Below, in pieces: positions 9,401 to 17,609 of a stretch of DNA of 64,000 nt (within the stretch, counting starts at the first letter, position 1; each line of letters starts with the position of its first letter). The position numbers were made by a program, and so were the translations under genes. The notes under the pieces were generated by a model. It made no database searches. It was not told the DNA's origin and was given only the letters and a program-made list of their open reading frames with translations. The stretch lies in NCBI RefSeq assembly GCF_014297285.1, contig NZ_JACOQI010000005.1:62001-126000 (forward strand), read 5' to 3'. Source of the stretch: Dysosmobacter segnis (GTDB lineage: Bacteria > Bacillota > Clostridia > Oscillospirales > Oscillospiraceae).

Positions 9401-11107
9401 AGAAAAGTAGGTGCCGAGGTCGTTGAGCTCGCCGGTGTCGGTGTGGTTGCTGCCATACCAGATCTGGAACTTGGCACCCTTGACGGGATCACCGGTGACG
9501 CTATCCAACTTGCGGATTTCCAGACTGGGCTTGAGAGCGTTGAAGAAGGTGACGGTAGAGGTTTCGCCGGGCTTCAATGCCACTTCCTGCGGGATGGGGC
9601 AGAGAATGACATGGTTGGGAACATTGATCTCCGTTACTTTGAATGTGCCAACAGGAACAGAGTCGAGGAAAATCCGCCCATGGTTATCGGTCGTGGCGCT
9701 GGTAGAAAAGCTGCCGTCGATCTGCTCGATACGGAAAGTGACGCCCTCGATAGGCTCTCCGTTGGCAATGTTTTTCTTCAAAACTTCAAGTCCGGGCTTT
9801 TCGTAGTCCACAAAGGTGACCTCGGAGGTTTTACCGGGGCGCAGCGCCACGGTCTGCTCCGTATTGCTCACAATGTACGGCTCTGGCACAGATTCTTCCC
9901 GTACTACATAAACATCTGCAGGAATGGCCGAGAGCGTTGCGGAACCGTCCGTGCCGGTAGTAACGGACGTGGAGAAGTTGCCCGTGACAGACTTAATGGA
10001 GAACACCGTCCCGGCAATCGGCTTGCCGCTCATGGCGTCGCGCTTGATGATCTTCATATTGGGCAGTGCGTAATTTTCTGCCACAATGGTATACTGCTTG
10101 TCGCCATCAGTGGTATCGACATAGACGCTGAGGGGCGTGGAGTCCGCACAGAAGCCCTCCGGGGCCTCAACCTCAACAAAGGACCACAGGCCTTCTGTGA
10201 CATTCTTGACTTCAATGATGCCGCCATTCATCGTCACATCACTACCAACGATCTGACCGTCGCGGTAGACGTTAAATTTAGCGCCGTCCAGGCCGCGGGT
10301 GGTGCCGGCGGCTACCTTTTTTAAAGTAATGTCAGCGTCACCCGCAGGCGGCTGATCCGGTTCATCGCCAGGAGTGTTGGTAACCAGCTTTCTCGGCGCG
10401 TAGTAGTTAAAGAAAGACTGTCGGCCCTTGACACTGGACTTTGCGTAGACCGCCCATTTGGCAGCATCATCTTCGACAACGGTAGCGACGATGCCCTGAG
10501 CAGCGTATTCTTCGATCTGCTTCTGGAATTCTGCGTCTTCCTTGGCCTTCTGGTTCAACATCCAATCGATATAGCCCATGTACATTTCATAGGTATCAGC
10601 GTTGGCGTAACCACCGCCATCGATGTCACCATCGCCCTCACCCTTGAAGGTCTGGTGATCCCACACATACGTCTGCGCAGCCATAAAAAGGCTGCCGGGG
10701 ATGTCACCCTTATAGTCCGAAATGAACGTCATCATCCATTTGAAGTTTTCAAGCTGCTGGGCATCCAGTTCACCCATGCCGCTCTGCGCCAGCGCCGTTT
10801 TCAGCACGGTATCCGCGTCCGCTCCGGTGGCGGAGGTATAGGTGTAGCTGTTCAGAAAGCTGGCAGTGCCCCAGCGGTAGCCGTAGCCGCGGTCAAGGCA
10901 GTACAACAGCTTGCCTGCGGCCATGGGAGGCTTATAGCTGTAGGGAGTGCCGTCATGGAGAAGCCGCGTTGTCCAATAATTCGTGTTGCTGGTGGGTTTA
11001 ATGCCTGTGCCCGTACTGGTTGCAGCGAATGCTGTGGTTGGAAACAGGCTGAGAATTGTCATAATCAGCAAGAATGCTGAGACAAGTCTGGTTTTGATTG
11101 ATTTCAT
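6422..11107 (-). CDS. Thioester-domain, Cna-B repeat surface adhesin with LPKTGY end
   Basis: 1,561 aa. Residues 1-29 are a signal peptide. Residues of about 45-245 look like a thioester domain: LYCLD with Cys70 and AAQTYVWD with Gln145 are the two residues expected to form the internal thioester that binds host or partner surfaces covalently. From about residue 260 there are some twelve Cna-B/SpaA-type repeats of 85-100 aa, each opening with a Lys-containing strand (xIxKxD) and ending with the conserved Glu-bearing motif (KETRAKDGY), as in self-made isopeptide bonds. A different beta domain precedes the end, which is LPKTGY and then the stop codon: a sortase motif without the usual membrane anchor and charged tail. 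GAAGGAG precedes the start. With its sortase nearby it probably serves adhesion during mating. Confidence 0.85.
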   Translation of the reverse strand: MKSIKTRLVSAFLLIMTILSLFPTTAFAATSTGTGIKPTSNTNYWTTRLLHDGTPYSYKPPMAAGKLLYCLDRGYGYRWGTASFLNSYTYTSATGADADTVLKTALAQSGMGELDAQQLENFKWMMTFISDYKGDIPGSLFMAAQTYVWDHQTFKGEGDGDIDGGGYANADTYEMYMGYIDWMLNQKAKEDAEFQKQIEEYAAQGIVATVVEDDAAKWAVYAKSSVKGRQSFFNYYAPRKLVTNTPGDEPDQPPAGDADITLKKVAAGTTRGLDGAKFNVYRDGQIVGSDVTMNGGIIEVKNVTEGLWSFVEVEAPEGFCADSTPLSVYVDTTDGDKQYTIVAENYALPNMKIIKRDAMSGKPIAGTVFSIKSVTGNFSTSVTTGTDGSATLSAIPADVYVVREESVPEPYIVSNTEQTVALRPGKTSEVTFVDYEKPGLEVLKKNIANGEPIEGVTFRIEQIDGSFSTSATTDNHGRIFLDSVPVGTFKVTEINVPNHVILCPIPQEVALKPGETSTVTFFNALKPSLEIRKLDSVTGDPVKGAKFQIWYGSNHTDTGELNDLGTYFSDASGKIILPEVKDGWYKVTELEPASGYAIKEPATQECFISGGESKVLTFENTPLSAIIIRKVDSESGQPLEGAWFRVRYLGGTSGTGGTVVGEIKTSQNGTAILTGLAAGTYVCEEISAPDGYVITDATETVYLSGKDQDVITVTFANDKMGSLLIVKKDAVTGAPISDVEFLVTDSDGSVIGTANGRYVTDSAGTIRIDGLTPGMTVIVKEVRAKDGYILDDTPQSIKIKRNSVMTLEFRNQPKGGVLVRKVDAATNEPISDVEFLVTDPDGNFIGNANGKYVTDSAGTFTITDVAPDTTLVIKETRAKDGYILDDTPQTVKVKSNEVITVEFRNQPKGGVLVKKVDAATNEPISDVEFLVTDSDGNFIGNANGKFITDSTGTFTITDIAPGTTLIIKETRAKDGYLLDDTPQTVKVKSNEMITLEFRNQPLGGLRIIKLDSVTKKPLEGVQFRITYSDGSFVADEGGKLSSNGLYMTDANGEILIRDIVGTLVVTEVKTIPGYTIDEATRSQTIVVNPDDLQTLIVYNVPAGGLQIIKSDEDTGERLGGVKFEIRKINGEILGTYTTDRDGVISIPNAESGWYTIVERKAKDGYALDTTPVNACVKDGETTTVEITNQRMASIMIHKIDAATGAGIYGVKFVLYDSGKNPIGEYTTDQDGYIYIDDELVPGKYYLRELEAADGYIRDEQYKTVYVERGKCAQIEWENSAVTGQIQIRKYSSEDNTVTGQLAGTPLEGAVFEITQARSGKVVGYIVTDARGVAASGPLPLGRYFVTEVSAPKYYQLSGEKMEAEIEYPSQIIKLSAYNKPATLGVTIKKSGNYEVQSGQTMSYDFSGIANTSNVVLNHFFWHDRIPTDATRALSISTGTYNARLYYKVTFKTNLNDYRTLASNLLTSNNYSLSLNAATLRLVQGEYVTDVRFEFGTVPSGFSSVVKPTMRVQVLGTVSNGYQIINRADVGGQYLNEWQTAKTTWVTTVRRFNTTPLPKTGY
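8107..8952. repeat. Three tandem 282-bp repeats in the adhesin gene
   Basis: Three consecutive 94-codon Cna-B units (8107-8388, 8389-8670, 8671-8952) are much more alike than the other repeats. The two at lower coordinates are nearly identical in protein, the third more diverged. They mark recent in-frame duplication and could let the stalk length change by recombination. Confidence 0.8.
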
Positions 11108-11137
11108 AAGAGATCTCCTTCATTTGTAACACAAGAA

Positions 11138-11165
11138 AAGCAGGTTGAGTTTCCTCAACCTGCTT
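11138..11165 (-). terminator. Terminator between CAP gene and adhesin
   Basis: AAGCAGGTTGAG/CTCAACCTGCTT perfect stem, followed on the minus strand by TTCTTG. It sits 31 bases before the adhesin start, so the adhesin is expressed either by read-through or from a promoter I cannot see. Confidence 0.75.
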
Positions 11166-11234
11166 CGTCGAATGATTCACTTTTCGAACTGACCATTTTG
11201 GAATGGATTGATCCACCGCAGAGGCAATCATTGA

Positions 11235-12011
11235 TTAGCCTATTGCGGGAACGTCCACCCATGTGACCTCGCATCCGTCTACGAGGAAGACCTGCACACA
11301 GTACCAACACGCCAAGCCATTACTGTCCGTGCCACGCGCTAAACCAACGCCAATCTCGCCGTAGCGAGCATTCAGCATGTTATCCGCATGGCCCTTGGAA
11401 TTCGACCAAAGATTGACGACGGCATCAGATAAAGTCTTGTGCTGTTGTTCGAGGTACAGTTCTGTGATGCAGTGGATGTTTTCGCCGGTGCGTCGGCTAT
11501 CTGTAACGGTATTGCTTCTGCGTCCATCGGGGCGAGTGTGAGAATAAGCACCACTAGCCGCCATCTCATCTGCGCGGACTTGAGCCGCATCCATCAGAAG
11601 GTTATTAACCTTCAATACAGCAACTCCCTTATTAAGCCGCAGGGTGTTGGTACGGGTAACGACATCCTTCTTTATGGCATCAACATCAGTCTGGTGGAGT
11701 TGGCCACTTGTCTTCTCTCCCTCTTGCTTTGTAGGCGCAATCCCAGTATAGGGCTTGTCCGATTCGACCTGGACGCATTTGGCAGTATCATCCCAAAAGA
11801 CGTTAAAACCGACAGCCTGGCCAATATCACGCAATTTCACATAATTGTGGCCGTTGATCACATACGCCTCCATGGGGGTAAGTGTGCCATCCACAAAAAT
11901 CTGATTGTTGCTGAGATCGGCAAGAATGCCGGAAGCGTATGCAACGCTGCCGCCAAACATGACTGCGCCGACAACCATGCCGGAAAGGAATGAAATGAAA
12001 CGCTTTTTCAT
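11235..12011 (-). CDS. Secreted CAP/SCP-domain protein with copper-amine-oxidase-like stalk
   Basis: 258 aa from the ATG at 12011 (GAGGTG upstream; an in-frame GTG lies nine bases before). A signal peptide (KKRFISFLSGMVVGAVMFGGSVAYAS) is followed at about residues 30-85 by a copper-amine-oxidase N-terminal-like repeat (FVDGTLTPMEAYVINGHNYVKLRDIGQAVGFNVFWDD), a wall-associated module in Firmicutes. Residues of about 115-250 are a CAP domain (RTNTLRLNKGVAVLKVNNLL..., SHTRPDGR, GENI, W...GHADNMLNARYGEIGVGL). It is probably exported and surface-located. It lies between sortase and adhesin genes, so it may belong to the same surface module; enzymatic activity cannot be claimed. Confidence 0.85.
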   Translation of the reverse strand: MKKRFISFLSGMVVGAVMFGGSVAYASGILADLSNNQIFVDGTLTPMEAYVINGHNYVKLRDIGQAVGFNVFWDDTAKCVQVESDKPYTGIAPTKQEGEKTSGQLHQTDVDAIKKDVVTRTNTLRLNKGVAVLKVNNLLMDAAQVRADEMAASGAYSHTRPDGRRSNTVTDSRRTGENIHCITELYLEQQHKTLSDAVVNLWSNSKGHADNMLNARYGEIGVGLARGTDSNGLACWYCVQVFLVDGCEVTWVDVPAIG

Positions 12012-12062
12012 GTGAGTCACCTCGTAGAAGATAGTTTTCCAGCCACTCTCTACGCATGTTCT

Positions 12063-12257
12063 TCAGCCGACTTTCTGATTCGAGCAGGCTGCGATGCCTG
12101 CCATGAGGATATCCGCTTTGGAGAGTTTGTGTTCACTCAAAAGCTGACGCATCTCCTCATAAGCGGAGCGCGGCAGAAGCATATGGACGGTTACGGTAGC
12201 TTCTGCGGGAATGGATCGGGTGCGATTCTCACGATTGCGAGGCTTTTTACTATTCAT
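12063..12257 (-). CDS. Small ribbon-helix-helix-like protein
   Basis: 64 aa from the ATG at 12257, with GGAGG upstream. A basic N-terminus (MNSKKPRNRENRTR) is followed by a beta strand (TVTVHMLLP) and two helices, a layout typical of ribbon-helix-helix DNA-binding proteins. It could repress the surface module or be an element accessory. The assignment rests on pattern only. Confidence 0.5.
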   Translation of the reverse strand: MNSKKPRNRENRTRSIPAEATVTVHMLLPRSAYEEMRQLLSEHKLSKADILMAGIAACSNQKVG

Positions 12258-12274
12258 GGTTTTCCTCCAATGGT

Positions 12275-13060
12275 TTATCGAATCTCTACGGCCTGCACAC
12301 ACAGGCGCAGAGAGGGCTGGTTAGCAATACAGGTGATCAGGGTGATGCGATTATCTCCCATCTCATTGAGGTAAGAGAAATCGGTGTAGGAGATCGCACC
12401 AACGAATGTCACTTTGTAGGTCTTCGTGCCGATTGCGGTCTTGTACTTAACAATGTCCCCAACCTTCACATTCTTCAGCTTTCCGAAGTAGGGATGGTTC
12501 CCTCTGTTGTGGCCGAACAAGCCAACATTCCCGGTGTAGAGGCCGGAAGAACTGTAATGACCGGCGCCCTTAGACATGGAACTGTCGGTGGCGCCTTCAT
12601 ACACTTTGCAATTCAGCCCGACACGGTCAATGGAGACTTGGCCGATACTGCCATCGCTCTGCTTGAGATCGTTCAAGGTGACAGAGGGTTCATACGGCAT
12701 CACGATCGTACCACCGTCGGAGATGATACTGGAACTACCGAAGTCGGACTCCGGGTACTGCGTATTCGAGCTGCTCCCGCCAAAGCCGTACTGTGTGTTG
12801 CCATTCAGGTAGGGATTATTGAGGGAGCTTTCCAGAAATTCCTGACTGAGTCCGTATTGGATCTCAGGGATGTCGTAATCGATCTGATTGCGTGAGCCGT
12901 AACGATACTCAGCGTCGTAGAGATCCTCGTAGTTCGTGCTGCCGTAATAGACAGGGTCAGGAGAGGTTTTGAAGGAATAGTCTGCGGCACTAACGAAAGT
13001 CACCATGCCGAGTGCCATACTCAGCGCACAGCACAAGGTCAAAAGTCGTTTGAGCTTCAT
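12275..13060 (-). CDS. Sortase
   Basis: 261 aa from the ATG at 13060 (GAGGAGG upstream; the frame is open further upstream without a site). It has a signal peptide (residues 1-25), a Gly/Ser/Asn-rich linker to about 135, then a sortase domain. His184 in LFGHNRG, Cys244 in TLITC and Arg252 in SLRLC form the expected catalytic set. It most likely recognises LPKTG of the adhesin encoded 1.2 kb downstream; these are the only sortase and sortase substrate seen in the window. The sub-class is uncertain; it is not a typical class A housekeeping enzyme because of the long N-terminal linker. Confidence 0.85.
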   Translation of the reverse strand: MKLKRLLTLCCALSMALGMVTFVSAADYSFKTSPDPVYYGSTNYEDLYDAEYRYGSRNQIDYDIPEIQYGLSQEFLESSLNNPYLNGNTQYGFGGSSSNTQYPESDFGSSSIISDGGTIVMPYEPSVTLNDLKQSDGSIGQVSIDRVGLNCKVYEGATDSSMSKGAGHYSSSGLYTGNVGLFGHNRGNHPYFGKLKNVKVGDIVKYKTAIGTKTYKVTFVGAISYTDFSYLNEMGDNRITLITCIANQPSLRLCVQAVEIR

Positions 13061-13061
13061 A

Positions 13062-14198
13062 TTAAGGTTCCTCCTCATAATTGGATTCACCTTCCTGAGA
13101 GCCAATATCGACTTTGAACCAGTACGAACCGTTGACCTCACCAACGGTGTGCTCGACAGTATTGTCATAGCAACGGATGGCGATGGTCTGGCCGAAGAGC
13201 TTCTTTGCGACTGCCTGATCCACTTCGATTGCAATCACACCTTCAGGAATATCCTTCAAGCGGTCAATACGCAGCTCGGGATTCTTGGCCTTCAGATGAA
13301 GCCGGCCGCATTTTTCATATTCGTTGCCTTTGCCTGTTGCTTTGTAGACTGTAGTATTCTTACGAAGCGTGAGGCCGAGGAACAACAGTGCGGCCAAAAG
13401 AGCGGTTCCGCCGATAATGGAGATCACCAAGACCGCACCTTTGAAGGTGGGTTCCGCTTTCGTCGGTTCAATCTTGGTGCCCAGGTAGGTTACGGTATAG
13501 AGAATGCTGGAAATACCAGAGGATACGACAGTGCCTTTGTATTCGGCGGTCGTAATATAGCCAGTTGCGACGGTAGAACTGGCAGAGCCCGAATAGGTGG
13601 CTACCGCAGAGTAAGTTGCCGGGACGAGCTCATCGCCGACCAAAGCAGTACTCTCAACGCTCCAAGTTACATTGGAGAGGCTCAAAGTTCTGCCATTCTT
13701 CTCTACAGTCTTATCGATGTAGGAAGAATCATTTCGGTCGAGGCCGGTGTAGTTCTTGGTTGCGGTGACAGTGTAAGAGCTGCTCTTGTAGCCGGCTGCC
13801 TCCGTCTTGATCGTGCTATGGTCCAGAGACAGAGTACCGGAAGAAATGCCATCGTCGAACTCGATCGTGGGCTTCAGCTCTGCGAGGATATCTTCGAGGT
13901 TCTTACTGGCAGTTGTGACAGTGACGACCTCAGTGTGCAGATTCTCTTCCTGAAAGTGCTGCTCTTCTTTGATGATGTCACCCATGGAGTACAGGAATCC
14001 ATCATGCTCGAAGTCCTCTTCATAGAGATCAGCAGGGTCCTGGTCGGGCAGGAGCGTATAGGTCTTGATCGAGAGCTGCTGCCCGTTGAGATTCTGATAG
14101 GTCACATCGTCCGGAATGTACGATGCTGCACTTGCTCCCACCGTCATGGACATGGCAACGACGAGAACAAGCACCAAGGAAGTGATTTTTTCCTTCAT
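13062..14198 (-). CDS. Exported membrane-anchored hypothetical protein
   Basis: 378 aa from the ATG at 14198 (AAAGGATC upstream). A signal peptide (KEKITSLVLVLVVAMSMTVGASA) is followed by a roughly 220-residue Ser/Thr-rich beta extracellular region, one membrane segment (VLVISIIGGTALLAALLFLGLTL, about residues 250-275) and a 100-residue cytoplasmic beta domain. Such bitopic proteins are common in clostridial conjugative modules; no named family is certain. The stop codon is directly before the sortase start, so the two are translated together. Confidence 0.65.
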   Translation of the reverse strand: MKEKITSLVLVLVVAMSMTVGASAASYIPDDVTYQNLNGQQLSIKTYTLLPDQDPADLYEEDFEHDGFLYSMGDIIKEEQHFQEENLHTEVVTVTTASKNLEDILAELKPTIEFDDGISSGTLSLDHSTIKTEAAGYKSSSYTVTATKNYTGLDRNDSSYIDKTVEKNGRTLSLSNVTWSVESTALVGDELVPATYSAVATYSGSASSTVATGYITTAEYKGTVVSSGISSILYTVTYLGTKIEPTKAEPTFKGAVLVISIIGGTALLAALLFLGLTLRKNTTVYKATGKGNEYEKCGRLHLKAKNPELRIDRLKDIPEGVIAIEVDQAVAKKLFGQTIAIRCYDNTVEHTVGEVNGSYWFKVDIGSQEGESNYEEEP

Positions 14199-14226
14199 GG
14201 ATCTTGATCCTTTCTGTTCGTGGGTG

Positions 14227-14673
14227 TCATGCGACCGGGTTAGTCGGATGATCACCGGTAGTAAGGCGGCCTTTGCCGCGCTTGTATTCGCTGATGCATT
14301 CTTTCAGCATGGCGAGGAGGTCTTCGTAGGTCAGATTCATCGAAAGCCAGAGGCATTGCCGGAACATGTAGATCATGCTGTCATCTGCCAGGAAGACGGA
14401 GTGCCAACCTGTGACCGAGTCCAGATTCAGTTCGTTCGCAACGCCATACATCTGGTCGGCATTGATGTCTGCGAACAGGATCTTATCAGCGACAATGATG
14501 GACATGATGGGATAGCTTCGAATCATGGAGACAAGGACGACGCAGTCAATCTCGTCGTCCTTGTGGATGGCGACATAGGTGTCACCATGCTGCTCCACAA
14601 TGTTGAGGCAGGACCGGATGACCTCCCTGCAGTGAGCGTCAAGAGCATCTCGGCTGCTGGGAGAGTATTTCAT
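14227..14673 (-). CDS. Hypothetical protein
   Basis: 148 aa, soluble, alternating helices and strands (EIDCVVLVSMIRSYPIMSIIVADKILFADIN), ending in a basic tail. The general layout recalls small YbjN/chaperone-like alpha-beta proteins, but I cannot support a family. It lies four bases downstream of the S1-like gene, within the same minus-strand operon. Confidence 0.55.
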   Translation of the reverse strand: MKYSPSSRDALDAHCREVIRSCLNIVEQHGDTYVAIHKDDEIDCVVLVSMIRSYPIMSIIVADKILFADINADQMYGVANELNLDSVTGWHSVFLADDSMIYMFRQCLWLSMNLTYEDLLAMLKECISEYKRGKGRLTTGDHPTNPVA

Positions 14674-14677
14674 AAGG

Positions 14678-15664
14678 TTACCTCAATCTGGTATGGCGTT
14701 TGATGATTCTGGTGATGAAGCCCAGCGCAATGCCGTTTTCCTCATCGACTCCGGTGACACGGAAGCTGACCGTATCCAGTCTGCTGGGCATGTCGATGGA
14801 ACGATAGAGCTTAGTCTTGGCATTGACGCCCACCTGAAGGCGGACGAAGAACACGCGGTCTTTCACGCCGGTAACGACACCGAAATAGTTGGAGTTGGGA
14901 GTGATCTTCTCCAGGGCTGCCCGATCGGGATTCTCAGATGCCTCTTTGATGGAGAGGGTGACCGAATAGACATCCCGCTCCTCGTTGTAAGAAACATCCA
15001 TGACCCTGGCAACGACCAGATCGCCGGTGGAGTGCAGATCCGCAATGTCAGAGAACCATTCCCAGGAGACATTGCGGGCATAGATCTCAGTATCCACACC
15101 GCAAGCCTCCACCGTCATGGTGTTGTTGCCGACACCCAGAACACGGCACGCCATCAGGATACCGGGCTTTACACGGCCGGTGGCATAGTACCGCTTCTGA
15201 CGCTGCAGCATGGCCGCCTTACGGGAACCAACTGCCGCACGATTGCGGATATCCACGGCCGCTGGGATGAAGTCTATGGTCGCACCCAGCATACGCCCGA
15301 TCTGGATTCTGACAGATCGAGGAATGGGATCCTCTTCAGGCCATTCCGTCAACACCATCTCACGAATGGGGATCAGGATGCGGAGGCCTTCAAAATCAAC
15401 CGGGCAAACAGGAAGACCATTCTCGGTCTGAATAATGCCGCTGCTGACGATGCCGGTCAGGATCTGCTGCCTGCGCGCTGCGCCGGCAAGATAGCCCCAC
15501 TTGGCGTCTTCGCTATCCTCACGGGTAACGCCACGCTCCAGATCATTGAGTTCAAGCAGGTCATCACTGCCTTGACGCCGGGGCGCCTGAGGCGGCACAG
15601 GTTCAGAAACAACCGGTTCCTGAACGACCTCTTCAACAGCTTCAGTTACTTTCTTCTTAGGCAT
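14678..15664 (-). CDS. S1-domain-like RNA-binding protein of the element
   Basis: 328 aa from the ATG at 15664 (AAAGGAG). After a disordered acidic N-terminus (about 55 aa), residues of about 150-325 hold S1/OB-like segments (RVKPGILMACRVLGVGNNTMTVEACGVDTEI and NYFGVVTGVKDRVFFVRLQVGVNAKTKL). RNA or single-strand nucleic acid binding is inferred from this fold. It follows the coupling protein gene in the operon by about 15 bases. Confidence 0.65.
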   Translation of the reverse strand: MPKKKVTEAVEEVVQEPVVSEPVPPQAPRRQGSDDLLELNDLERGVTREDSEDAKWGYLAGAARRQQILTGIVSSGIIQTENGLPVCPVDFEGLRILIPIREMVLTEWPEEDPIPRSVRIQIGRMLGATIDFIPAAVDIRNRAAVGSRKAAMLQRQKRYYATGRVKPGILMACRVLGVGNNTMTVEACGVDTEIYARNVSWEWFSDIADLHSTGDLVVARVMDVSYNEERDVYSVTLSIKEASENPDRAALEKITPNSNYFGVVTGVKDRVFFVRLQVGVNAKTKLYRSIDMPSRLDTVSFRVTGVDEENGIALGFITRIIKRHTRLR

Positions 15665-15680
15665 TTCTTCTGCTCCTTTC

Positions 15681-17609
15681 CTAGAAGATGTCATCCGCAT
15701 TCACAACCTCGCGCTCAGTGTTACGGGCTGGCTTCGCAGGTGGTTTCTTCTGCCGATTGCCGCTGCCCTTTTCCACAGGGGTGGCCATGGATGAGGATGG
15801 TGAAGGGCCGGTTGCAGATACAGAAGAAGCCTGGCTGGTCTTCCAGTCAGGCTCATGCAGGATCGCTTTGCGGCTCTTCAGCTTTTTATAGTCCGGATGC
15901 AGGGAGTAGTCATAGCGCTTGGCTCGCATGACTTTCTGACCTCGAATGAAGATCAGAACTTGATCCGGGGGTAAACGCAGGACCTCATCAGGGGTAAGCA
16001 GTTGACGCCGGCCAAGTGAGTTGGTCTTGCGGAATCTTGGTGTGTAGTTGGTGATGTGCATGGTATTGAGTTCCCGCATTGTACCCTCCACTTCAACAGA
16101 AGCGGTACCAATGCGATCACTGAAGTACTCCGCCGTAAGCATATCGGTACAACCCAAAAACACCGTGGAGTCACAGGCACCGAGGATCTCCTGCCATTGG
16201 TCATCAGGGTATCGGTTGCGCATCTGACCTACATTTTGGAAGAATACGGCTACCGAGCATCCGCGTGACCGGATGGTAGAGCACTTTTTGGTGAAGTCAG
16301 GGATCAGGCAGCAGTTCGGAAATTCATCTAGCACGAACTTGACCTTAGTGCTCAGCATACCGCCTTCGCAGTATCCATCTGCATAGCGAATCAGGCGGAT
16401 AAATAGAAAGCTGAAGAATAGAGAGCTGAGAAAATCAAAGGTACTGTCCTGGTCGGACACAATGCAGAAGTAGGCACACTTTTGCTTTCCCGGAAGTTCC
16501 AGATCGATCTCGTTATAGGAAGTGATGTTCCGCACCTGCTGCGCCTGCAGTACGGCCAGCTTGCTGCCTAGGCCAATGATGACACTGGTTCGAACCGTAT
16601 CGCTGGACTGCTTGAAGATGGCGTAAGGTGCGGCTGCAGGGGATGGCGGAAGAAGCTCGCCGGTGTATTGGTTCACATGCTCATGGCTGATACTGGCCAT
16701 GATGTCGGACAGGCCCTTCTCCGTCTGTGTATAGAGCAGATCGTAGACTGTAGCCAGGTTGCGTTGCTCCGGGGGCATTTCCAACGCCACATACAGTACC
16801 AACGCTTTTAGCAGGTTGAGCTCAGCGTTGTACCAGAAAGCATCTTTCGAGTCTCCGCTGGTGTTTTGCAGTACGATGTCGGCGAAGGTCTGAGCCATCA
16901 GTTCGCTGGAACCAACTTCGTTGAGGCAGTTCCACGAATCACTATGATCCATTTCAATCAGGTTGAAGACCTTAACTGTGTATCCATTGTCTCGAAGGTA
17001 TTCGCTCATGGATTCATACAGTTCAGATTTTGGATCGGTAAGGATCAGGCTCTCACCACGCTTCACCGCCTGGAGGACCAGATTTCGGGATATGGATCTG
17101 GATTTGCCTGTGCCCGACGAGCCACATACGGCGAGGTTGGAATTGAGGCGTGTGTTTTTGGGGAGTGTGAGGATTTGACCATCAGGCAACATGCCAAGGA
17201 TGTCCTGCTCGGTCTTCTTCGCACTTGTCACATCAAAGCAGGCGCTTGCCTCCTTCGGTGACATGAAGCTCGCTGTGCCGTAGCTACCAGAGCTTGAGAC
17301 AGTGAGATTCCGATCGGAATCGGTGACTCCGTTTTGGCCCCATCCGATCCGGAGTCCAAAAATGCAGATGAGTACAATTCCCACCACTACCACACCGATG
17401 GCAATCAGGCCTTCTGGAAAGTGGAATATGGATCGAAAGACATCTGCAAGCTCCAGGGATGGGAGACCTGGGGAGACGCTATAGTCACTGCCGGCCGCCT
17501 TCCATGCGTTGATGTTGATCATGAACTGGGCGATAATGCCGGCAATATACAACACGCATGGGATCAGGACAGCAAGGCTAAGGGTTATTTTCAGTTTTCT
17601 TCTTTCCAT
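15681..17609 (-). CDS. virD4: VirD4/TraG-type coupling ATPase
   Basis: 642 aa. Two N-terminal membrane segments (residues of about 8-30 and 67-88) precede the cytoplasmic ATPase. Walker A is GSSGTGKS (163-170), Walker B is VKFVLDEFPN (about residue 410), and the region between holds the DPKSELY motif typical of TraG/VirD4 proteins. The protein would link the relaxase-DNA complex to the secretion channel at the membrane and power export. The start overlaps the end of the upstream gene by 32 bases. The C-terminal 60 residues are a disordered, basic and Pro-rich tail. Confidence 0.93.
   Translation of the reverse strand: MERRKLKITLSLAVLIPCVLYIAGIIAQFMININAWKAAGSDYSVSPGLPSLELADVFRSIFHFPEGLIAIGVVVVGIVLICIFGLRIGWGQNGVTDSDRNLTVSSSGSYGTASFMSPKEASACFDVTSAKKTEQDILGMLPDGQILTLPKNTRLNSNLAVCGSSGTGKSRSISRNLVLQAVKRGESLILTDPKSELYESMSEYLRDNGYTVKVFNLIEMDHSDSWNCLNEVGSSELMAQTFADIVLQNTSGDSKDAFWYNAELNLLKALVLYVALEMPPEQRNLATVYDLLYTQTEKGLSDIMASISHEHVNQYTGELLPPSPAAAPYAIFKQSSDTVRTSVIIGLGSKLAVLQAQQVRNITSYNEIDLELPGKQKCAYFCIVSDQDSTFDFLSSLFFSFLFIRLIRYADGYCEGGMLSTKVKFVLDEFPNCCLIPDFTKKCSTIRSRGCSVAVFFQNVGQMRNRYPDDQWQEILGACDSTVFLGCTDMLTAEYFSDRIGTASVEVEGTMRELNTMHITNYTPRFRKTNSLGRRQLLTPDEVLRLPPDQVLIFIRGQKVMRAKRYDYSLHPDYKKLKSRKAILHEPDWKTSQASSVSATGPSPSSSMATPVEKGSGNRQKKPPAKPARNTEREVVNADDIF

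Noticed and set aside
7517-10324. Long plus-strand frames over the adhesin
   Set aside because: Mirror images of the Cna-B repeats, with no start signals.
14693-15931. 412-codon plus-strand frame
   Set aside because: Antisense to the S1-like and virD4 genes; no ribosome site or domain.
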